Assembly (NCBI RefSeq): GCF_000280495.2
Contig: NZ_CP018016.1
Location: forward strand, 5,332,001 to 5,396,000
Direction of reading: 5' to 3'
Length of the DNA stretch: 64,000 nucleotides
DNA from: Kosakonia radicincitans DSM 16656
GTDB lineage: Bacteria > Pseudomonadota > Gammaproteobacteria > Enterobacterales > Enterobacteriaceae
In this document: piece by piece, positions 58,341 to 64,000 of the stretch
Position numbering within the stretch: the first letter of the stretch is position 1
How the letters are laid out: each line of letters opens with the position of its first letter
Made by a program: the position numbers and the translations under genes
The notes under the pieces: model-generated
Database searches by the model: none
Seen by the model: only the letters and a program-made list of their open reading frames with translations
What the model was told of the DNA's origin: nothing

Positions 58341-59192
58341 TTATTCGAGTTCGTCAAGGGATTGATGCAGCGCTTCAACCTGCGCAAGGTGATCGTTGCC
58401 GCTTTTGCCCATCTGGCGGGCCACCAGCGAACACAGCAGATTGCACACGCCGGAGAGGGCGACGGTGCTGTCAAATAGCATACTGCCATCGGTGTGGCAG
58501 CGAACCACCCATTGCGCATGGCGCGCCGGTTTGCCGGAGAGCACATCCGCCAGGTAAAGCATCGGCACTTGCCGTTCCGCCAGCGCGCTCATGGCGGCAT
58601 CCAGCGCAGGCATCCGCCGCCGCAGGCCAACGCAGATCGCCACATCCTGTGGGCCGAGCGCCGCCAGATGTTCAGCCAGCGAATCGCCAGGCCGCGGCAA
58701 CAATCGCACATCGGAGTGCACATGCACCAGGTCGCGATAGATCAATTGCGCAATAGTCTGGCTGTGCCGCCAGCCCATCACCACCACGCGACGCGCATGG
58801 GCAATGGCGGCAATCGCCTCCTGCAACTGCGCGCTATCCAGCGTGCGGTAGCTGTTCACCAGGTTAGCGATCTCTTTTTCCAGGTGCTGCTGCATTACGC
58901 TGTCCATCGGCGATGCGCCTGGCGCGGCTTGCAGGTAGAGCGGCGATCCGCTGCTTTGCATTTCGCGCGCCTGGCGGCGTGCTGCTTCATAACTCTCATA
59001 ACCAAGATGGCGGAAAAAACGGGTGGTGGTGGCTTTGGAAACGCCTGCGCTTTGCGCCAGCTCGGTGGCGGTATTCATCGCCAGTTGTCCAGGAGCGGCA
59101 AGCAGTACATCTGCCAGCCGCTGCTCGTGGCTGGAGAGTTGATCCCAGTGCTGTCGGATCCGGCCTTCTAGCGATGCCGTTTTTGCACTCAT
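58341..59192 (-). CDS. MurR/RpiR family transcriptional regulator
   Basis: A 283-residue regulator. The N-terminal helix-turn-helix of RpiR type (TELAQSAGVSKATTTRFFRHLG, about 42-63) and a C-terminal SIS domain (about 125-260; VVVMGWRHSQTIAQ) are visible. It lies directly upstream of, and on the same strand as, the transporter/DUF1989 operon, with the GAAAC repeats between them. SIS domains usually bind sugar phosphates, so an effector suited to a nitrogen-compound operon is not obvious. Confidence 0.9.
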   Translation of the reverse strand: MSAKTASLEGRIRQHWDQLSSHEQRLADVLLAAPGQLAMNTATELAQSAGVSKATTTRFFRHLGYESYEAARRQAREMQSSGSPLYLQAAPGASPMDSVMQQHLEKEIANLVNSYRTLDSAQLQEAIAAIAHARRVVVMGWRHSQTIAQLIYRDLVHVHSDVRLLPRPGDSLAEHLAALGPQDVAICVGLRRRMPALDAAMSALAERQVPMLYLADVLSGKPARHAQWVVRCHTDGSMLFDSTVALSGVCNLLCSLVARQMGKSGNDHLAQVEALHQSLDELE

Positions 59193-59307
59193 GGTAATTC
59201 CCTGAAATGAAAAACCTCATCCTGCACAGAGCATGCCCGGATGTCACCAGAATTTTAGATTTTTATGGCGCGGGGAAAGGAGCGGGAAAGCCCGCCCCGG
59301 AAGGTAA

Positions 59308-60954
59308 TTATTTATTTTCCAGCAGCAACGCTTCCAGCAAATCGAGGTCGTGCAGCAGTTTTTGCAGCGTCTCGTTGCTGATCTGCCGGGTGGCGCGCAG
59401 GTGGTAAAGCTCGGCGCGTTCAGAGCGCAGCGCCGCCAGACGGAAACGGCGCTCCAGATTCTCTTCCTGCAATGAGCTTTCGATGTTATTGCGCCCATCC
59501 GCGCGGCGTCGCAGATTACCAATCACCCGCGAGCTGACCTCCGTCAGCAACTGGTTATCGATATTCTCTTCGGCATCCGCCGCCAGGCGCTCTTCCATTT
59601 TCTGGATCGCGACAATCGCCACATCGGCAGTCGCCGCCCGTGCCATCCGCTCTTCTTTGTGCTGCTGAGCGTGGTCGCGCACTTCAATATGTTGCAACAG
59701 CGACGGCAGCGCGATGACGCCAACGAACAGCGAGAAGAGGATCACCCCGGCGGAAAGGAACACCAGTTCGTAACGCGCCGGGAAGACATCGCCGCCAGGC
59801 AGCAGCAACGGAATGGAGAGTACACCGGCCAGCGTGATAGCCCCGCGAACCCCGGCGAAGGTGGCGATCAGCAGCTCGCGATCGCTCCAGGAGGCAAATT
59901 CCATCGGCTTTTTATGTAAGAAACGCAGGCTGAACCTCTTCATCGTCCACAGCCAGCCGAAACGCACCAGCATCAGCGCGGCATAAATCAGCACGATATC
60001 GGTGAACAGCATCCAGGTTTCGACATTCGGATCGGCTTCCGCCGCCACCAGCGAGGATTCCAGGATCCCCGGCAATTGCAGGCCTAACAGCAGGAACACC
60101 ATGCCGTTAAAGACAAATTCCAGCATCGCCCAGGTGCTGTTAGCGCGCAGACGCATCGCCAGTGGTGCGGTGCGCATAACGCCGGAACGGGTAATTGTCA
60201 TCCCCGCCGCAACGGCGGCCAGGATGCCGGAGACGCCGATATGTTCCGCAATCAGATAAGAAGCAAACGGCAGCAGGAACAGCAACACGATTTGCGTGGC
60301 CGGTTCATCGCCGCCCCAGCGGCTGAGAAAACGCAGCGAACGGCCGTACAGCCAGCTCACCACAAAGCCCGCCAGCAGGCCGCCAATCGCCACTTTCATA
60401 AACTCGACCGTAGCGCCGCCGACGGTAAAAACCATCGTGCCCATCGCCACGGCGACGGCGAATTTCAGTGACACCAGGCCGGAAGCGTCGTTCATCAACG
60501 CTTCGCCCTGCAAAATACCCATGATTTTTTTCGGAATGCGCCCTTCACCGACAATGCCGGAGAGCGCCACCGCATCGGTTGGCGACAGCACCGCCGCCAG
60601 CGCGAAAGCGGGCACCAGCGGAATGCCTGGCACCAGCCAGTAGATTAAGAAGCCGATCCCAACCACGGTGACCACCACCAGCGCCAGCGCAAGGCCGAAG
60701 ATTTCGCGGCCATGTTCGAGAAACTCGCGCGTCGGTGTTTTCCAGCCGTCAGCGAACAGCAGCGGCGGGATAAACAGCACCAGAAACAGTTCGGGATCGA
60801 ACTCGACATGCAGGCCAAATGTGGGAAAGGCCAGCAGTGCGCCGATGGCAATTTGCATCAACGGCAGCGGGATTTGAAAAGGTAGTACACGCGTGACGAC
60901 GCCCGAGAGCGATACCACGAGCGTCATGATAAGAATGGTAAAAAATATTTCCAT
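59308..60954 (-). CDS. yjcE: YjcE CPA1-family Na+/H+ antiporter
   Basis: Probable sodium/proton antiporter of the NhaP type in the inner membrane. The 548-residue product matches E. coli YjcE. It has about 12 hydrophobic segments, the ion-binding region LSPTDAVALSGIVGEGR, then GEALMNDASGLVSLK, and a hydrophilic C-terminal tail of about 130 residues. AGGGAA precedes the ATG. It stands alone; in K-12 its next gene is yjcF or the acetate operon, whereas here about 15 kb of accessory genes intervene. Confidence 0.95.
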   Translation of the reverse strand: MEIFFTILIMTLVVSLSGVVTRVLPFQIPLPLMQIAIGALLAFPTFGLHVEFDPELFLVLFIPPLLFADGWKTPTREFLEHGREIFGLALALVVVTVVGIGFLIYWLVPGIPLVPAFALAAVLSPTDAVALSGIVGEGRIPKKIMGILQGEALMNDASGLVSLKFAVAVAMGTMVFTVGGATVEFMKVAIGGLLAGFVVSWLYGRSLRFLSRWGGDEPATQIVLLFLLPFASYLIAEHIGVSGILAAVAAGMTITRSGVMRTAPLAMRLRANSTWAMLEFVFNGMVFLLLGLQLPGILESSLVAAEADPNVETWMLFTDIVLIYAALMLVRFGWLWTMKRFSLRFLHKKPMEFASWSDRELLIATFAGVRGAITLAGVLSIPLLLPGGDVFPARYELVFLSAGVILFSLFVGVIALPSLLQHIEVRDHAQQHKEERMARAATADVAIVAIQKMEERLAADAEENIDNQLLTEVSSRVIGNLRRRADGRNNIESSLQEENLERRFRLAALRSERAELYHLRATRQISNETLQKLLHDLDLLEALLLENK

Positions 60955-61042
60955 GCGTTCCCTGTTTGCGATGTTTTGTTATAGCGGTCTCAGACCTTGA
61001 GGCCAGAGCATTCAGCTTAACGCAAAGAAACCGGGCTGTGGG

Positions 61043-61072
61043 CAAAAAAAATGGGCGACCGGAGTCGCCCAT
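61043..61072 (-). terminator. Intrinsic terminator after ghxP
   Basis: ATGGGCGAC and GTCGCCCAT form a perfect 9-bp stem with a 4-base loop. On the minus strand a run of eight T follows. It lies 19 bases past the ghxP stop. Confidence 0.93.
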
Positions 61073-61090
61073 TATGTAACCGTTTATGGT

Positions 61091-62440
61091 TCAGATTGCC
61101 CAGCCGCCTGCATAGAAAGCAACCAGTGCAACCGCAATCACGATAGTCCCGATGTTCAGCTTGCGCCACTCACCGGAAACTACACGGCCAATCACCAGCG
61201 AGGCGAAACCGATCATGATGCCGGTAACGATGTTACAGGTCAGCACGATGAACACAGCGGTGATCAGGCCGGACATCGCATCCACGAAGTCAGCAAAATC
61301 AATTTTCGCCACGTTGCTCAGCATCAGCAAACCTACGTACATCAGCGCTGGCGCGGTGGCATACGCCGGAACCAGATAAGAGAGCGGAGAGAGAAACAGG
61401 ATCAACAGAAACAGCACGCCGACGGTAATTGCTGTCAGACCGGTTTTACCGCCAGCCGCCGTACCTGCCGCCGATTCGATATACACCGCAGCCGGCGCCG
61501 CGCCAACCAGACCGGAGAAGACGCTGCTCAGTGAGTCGGTGGTCAGCGCTTTGCCGCCATCGATGATCTGGCCGTCTTTATCCAGCAGATTAGCCTGGCC
61601 CGCTACCGCACGGATAGTACCGGTGGCGTCAAACACCGCCGTCATCACCAGCGCCAGCACGCTCGGCAACACCACCGGGTTCAGCGCACCCACGATATCC
61701 AGGCTGCCGATCAGCGAGTTGCCTTTGTCATCGCTCAGCGATGGCATGGCTAAAATACCGGAGAAGTGCACGCTCGGATCGAAAATCAGGCCAACGATGG
61801 AAACGCCGATGATGGTCAGCAGGATGCCGCCCGGCACTTTCAATTTTTCCAGACCGATAATCACCGCCAGGCCGATCAGCGACATGATCACCGGGAAGCT
61901 GGCGAAGTGGCCCAGCGTAACCGGCAGACCGTCCAGCGGGTTTTTGATCACCAGACCAACGCCGTTTGCGGCAATCAGCAGCAGGAACAGGCCGATACCG
62001 ATGCCGGTGCCGTGCGCAACGCCATGTGGCAGGTTGCGCAGGATCCAGCTACGGATGCCGGTCGCGGAGATAATGGTGAACAGCACGCCCATCAGGAACA
62101 CCGCGCCAAGCGCGACAGGCACGCTGATGTGCTGACCCAGCACCAGGCTGAAAGCGGTGAACGCGGTCAGAGAGATAGCGCAGCCGATGGCCAGCGGCAG
62201 ATTCGCCCACAACCCCATCACAATGGAGCCAACACCGGCGACCAGACAGGTGGCGACGAAAACTGCGGCAGGCGGGAAACCTGCTTTACCCAGCATGCCA
62301 GGCACCACGATCACCGAATAGACCATCGCGAGGAACGTGGTTAAACCGGCAACGATTTCCTGACGAACGGTACTGCCGCGGGCAGAAATTTTAAACAGTG
62401 CGTCAAGCGAACCATTGGTACGCGCAGAAGGCGTAGACAT
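61091..62440 (-). CDS. ghxP: Guanine/hypoxanthine permease GhxP
   Basis: Purine:H+ symporter of the AzgA-like NCS2 subfamily, 449 residues, matching E. coli GhxP (YjcD). Family blocks [34 protein letters not shown] and [15 protein letters not shown] ([17 protein letters not shown]) are present with about 12-14 hydrophobic segments. The ATG at 62440 has the AGGGG site nine bases upstream; the in-frame ATG at 62449 would leave no spacing. PurR-like boxes lie upstream. Confidence 0.95.
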   Translation of the reverse strand: MSTPSARTNGSLDALFKISARGSTVRQEIVAGLTTFLAMVYSVIVVPGMLGKAGFPPAAVFVATCLVAGVGSIVMGLWANLPLAIGCAISLTAFTAFSLVLGQHISVPVALGAVFLMGVLFTIISATGIRSWILRNLPHGVAHGTGIGIGLFLLLIAANGVGLVIKNPLDGLPVTLGHFASFPVIMSLIGLAVIIGLEKLKVPGGILLTIIGVSIVGLIFDPSVHFSGILAMPSLSDDKGNSLIGSLDIVGALNPVVLPSVLALVMTAVFDATGTIRAVAGQANLLDKDGQIIDGGKALTTDSLSSVFSGLVGAAPAAVYIESAAGTAAGGKTGLTAITVGVLFLLILFLSPLSYLVPAYATAPALMYVGLLMLSNVAKIDFADFVDAMSGLITAVFIVLTCNIVTGIMIGFASLVIGRVVSGEWRKLNIGTIVIAVALVAFYAGGWAI

Positions 62441-62740
62441 AGAAAACATCCCCTGAGAATTTTATTGTGCATTGTATTGCGTGGTGGACAGTCCACTGCC
62501 GGTTAAACATCATCTCCCTGTGCTGCGTTGTGGTAAGGGGCCACAAAAAAGCAAACGTTTAACTCCGCGCATACAACGGGTGGTCAAAAAAAGGCAAACG
62601 ATTATCCAGCGTTTATATGGCGCTTTTCAACTGAACTTTGCCGCTTTTTGCTAAATTTTGCTTATAGCGGCGAAGATCCAGGCGGACGATGCGCAAACGT
62701 TATCGTCGGTGCGCAACTTTGCAACATATTACGAACATTC
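62441..62740. other. GST gene-ghxP intergenic region with PurR-like boxes
   Basis: 300 bases that contain three GCAAACG motifs (62551, 62597, 62692). The last one is an extended PurR-like palindrome listed separately, and the first (AAGCAAACGTTTAAC, 62549-62563) keeps the central GCAAACGTTT. These probably control ghxP. No other gene seen. Confidence 0.6.
62691..62706. promoter_or_regulatory. PurR-type operator
   Basis: GCGCAAACGTTATCGT matches the PurR consensus ACGCAAACGTTTTCGT at 14 of 16 positions. It is 250 bases upstream of ghxP, a purine permease, so purine repression is likely, though it is also just downstream of the GST gene. Confidence 0.65.
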
Positions 62741-63409
62741 TTAGCCGTCGGGGAAATCAACCGGCCCGCCCTGGACAATCGCCCGCTGCCAGGCCGGACG
62801 CATTTCCACCCGCTTTTTCCACGCCCGTAAATTGGGTAAATCATCCACGCCACCACGCGCCAGCAGCGCGAATACGGGGAAACTCATCTGTATATCCGCC
62901 ATGCTGAGTTGATTGCCGGTAAACCAGCTATGCTGCGCCAGTTCCGCTTCAATAAAACGTGCGTGGGTTTCCAGTTGTCGGTTGAGAAAGGTTTTCTCCA
63001 CACCACTCGCCAGCAGCTTACCGACGCTGCGCACGCCAAACGGCACAGGCGGTTTGCCAAGGCGTGTCATTATCAGTTTCACCAATAGTAGCGGCATCAG
63101 CGAACCTTCGGCGTAATGCAGCCAGAAGCGATAATCCTGTTTGCTTTTTCCCGTTTGCGGCGCAAACCGGTGTTCGGGATCGTAGGTTTCCTGCAAATAT
63201 TCAAGAATCGCACCGGACTCAGCGATGATAAGCCCGTTATCTTCCACCACCGGCGATTTGCCCAACGGATGGATTTTTTTTAACGATTCGGGTGCCAGCA
63301 TGGTTTTTTCACGCTGATAACGGACGATCTGGTACGGCACGCCCAGCTCTTCCAAAGCCCAGAGAATGCGCTGCGAGCGCGATTGGTTCAGGTGATGCAC
63401 CGTAAGCAT
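62741..63409 (-). CDS. Glutathione S-transferase family protein
   Basis: A 222-residue cytosolic GST: N-terminal thioredoxin-fold domain (MLTVHHLNQSRSQRILWALE; the cis-Pro block GKSPVVEDNGLIIAESGAIL at about 50-69) and an all-helical C-terminal domain with the N-cap box LSMADIQMSF. The Ser in NQSRSQR is the likely glutathione-activating residue. Substrate unknown. It separates ghxP from soxR; in K-12 no such gene is present between them. Confidence 0.88.
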   Translation of the reverse strand: MLTVHHLNQSRSQRILWALEELGVPYQIVRYQREKTMLAPESLKKIHPLGKSPVVEDNGLIIAESGAILEYLQETYDPEHRFAPQTGKSKQDYRFWLHYAEGSLMPLLLVKLIMTRLGKPPVPFGVRSVGKLLASGVEKTFLNRQLETHARFIEAELAQHSWFTGNQLSMADIQMSFPVFALLARGGVDDLPNLRAWKKRVEMRPAWQRAIVQGGPVDFPDG

Positions 63410-63518
63410 GGTTTACTCCTGTGCGGATTGACGCATTAACTATAGAAAATCAGCGGAACGGCGGATGAAATTTCCTGAAAAAAATTGAGCAAAAAAGTAG
63501 CAATTTTGCATAAGGAAA

Positions 63519-63525
63519 CTACACT
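63519..63525 (+). promoter_or_regulatory. Sigma-S-type -10 of the SraL/RyjA RNA
   Basis: CTACACT is a perfect match to the RpoS -10 core and stands 7 bases before the expected RNA start near 63532. SraL is RpoS-dependent in Salmonella and E. coli (known). Confidence 0.75.
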
Positions 63526-63531
63526 AAAAGT

Positions 63532-63668
63532 ATCAGCACAATCCGGAACCTCCAACATACCTGAGGGGGGCTGATGTCGGGGGAAACCCTCCTGTACAGA
63601 ACGGGATAGAGCGAAAGACAAAGACCGGAAAACGACTAAAGCGCCCCAACGGGCGCTTTAGTTTTTTA
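63532..63668 (+). ncRNA. ryjA: SraL (RyjA) small regulatory RNA
   Basis: An Hfq-type small RNA of about 137 nucleotides, encoded convergently to the end of soxR. The conserved core is easily recognised: CCGGAACCTCCA near the 5' end, GTCGGGGGAAACCCTCCTGT in the middle (63576-63595), GAAAGACAAAGACCGGAAAA, and a 3' terminator hairpin. In Salmonella SraL represses tig and protects rho mRNA (known). The terminator ends about 7 bases before the soxR stop position, so the RNA may read into soxR antisense only if termination fails. Confidence 0.85.
63635..63667 (+). terminator. Rho-independent terminator of SraL
   Basis: ACTAAAGCGCCC and GGGCGCTTTAGT form a perfect 12-bp stem with a CAAC loop, followed by six T. 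It could also help end soxR on the other strand, where the tail is less T-rich. Confidence 0.92.
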
Positions 63669-63674
63669 TGCATT

Positions 63675-64000
63675 TCAATCATCTTCCAGCAAGCGCGCGC
63701 CGGTGCCCTGCTGCCCCAACTGATCGCCTGGGTTACGCAACGGACATTCACTGCGCGACAAACAGCCGCAGCCGATGCAGCCATCCAGCTCATCACGCAG
63801 AGCAACCAGCGTATGAATACGCCGGTCCAGTTCTTCCCGCCATTGCGACGACAACTGCTTCCACTCTTTTTTGCTCAGGGTGTGCCCCTCCGGCAAAACC
63901 CCGAACGCTTCGCCGATGGTCGCCAGCGGAATACCAATGCGCTGGGCAATCTTGATGATCGCCACATAGCGCAGCACATCGCGGGTATACCGCCGCTGAT
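63675..64000 (-). CDS. soxR: SoxR redox-sensing MerR-family activator (5' part beyond window edge)
   Basis: C-terminal about 108 residues of SoxR, the 2Fe-2S MerR-family sensor that activates soxS under redox-cycling stress. The visible part starts in the DNA-binding domain ([14 protein letters not shown]), continues through the dimerisation helix ([19 protein letters not shown]) and contains the iron-sulfur ligands [12 protein letters not shown], all four Cys intact. The N-terminal about 45 residues lie past 64000. Sequence is nearly that of E. coli SoxR. Confidence 0.96.
   Translation of the reverse strand, partial: QRRYTRDVLRYVAIIKIAQRIGIPLATIGEAFGVLPEGHTLSKKEWKQLSSQWREELDRRIHTLVALRDELDGCIGCGCLSRSECPLRNPGDQLGQQGTGARLLEDD

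Overview
The window is chromosomal DNA of a member of the Enterobacteriaceae. Most proteins are close relatives of E. coli K-12 proteins from the 92-93 minute region, in largely the same order: proP, yjcZ-crfC, yjdM, yjdN, phn, yjdP, rpiB, als, fdhF, gltP, acs-yjcH-actP, yjcE, ghxP, soxR. Coding DNA is GC-rich. K-12 genes missing from this order include phnCDE, phnO, mdtNOP, yjcS and nrfA-G. Extra genes absent from K-12 are inserted. Together these suggest a Kosakonia/Enterobacter/Phytobacter/Klebsiella-type genome; the genus cannot be fixed from the sequence alone. No tRNA, rRNA, CRISPR array or intact insertion sequence was seen.

Layout. 1-7.8 kb: proP (cut by the left edge), a kdgT permease with a KdgR-like operator, the yjcZ-crfC pair, yjdM and yjdN. 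7.8-15.6 kb: a C-P lyase operon phnFGHIJKLMNP without phnCDE or phnO. 15.8-23.4 kb: a short LMW-phosphatase-like gene, yjdP, rpiB and the D-allose operon alsR-BACEK. 23.4-33.0 kb: a sugar cluster absent from K-12. A hybrid sensor kinase and an OmpR-type regulator flank a CUT2 ABC transporter, a D-lyxose-isomerase-type enzyme, a class II aldolase and a PfkB kinase; the parts suit uptake, isomerisation, phosphorylation and cleavage of a rare sugar. 33.2-40.0 kb: the selenoprotein gene fdhF (in-frame UGA, SECIS and sigma-54 promoter all visible), an extra FtsI/PBP3-type transpeptidase, an MFS transporter and gltP. 40.7-44.8 kb: the acetate module acs-yjcH-actP with a REP-like hairpin and an ERIC element.

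44.8-53 kb is a patchwork accessory segment: a probable ADP-ribosyltransferase-fold protein, yajD, an omptin, a class D beta-lactamase, a GNAT and a VOC protein, two LysR regulators and an AHL-lactonase-like metallohydrolase. 53-59.2 kb: an RpiR-regulated cluster with a polar-amino-acid-type binding protein, two permeases, three DUF1989 proteins and no ATPase, next to a LysR gene. 59.3-64 kb returns to the core backbone: yjcE, ghxP (PurR-like boxes upstream), a GST gene, the SraL/RyjA small RNA with a sigma-S-type -10, and the 3' part of soxR.

The best candidates for new biology are the DUF1989/ABC cluster, which has one divergent DUF1989 paralogue and an RpiR-like operator, and the small ART-fold protein. 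The sensor-kinase-linked sugar cluster is the best metabolic unit to test.
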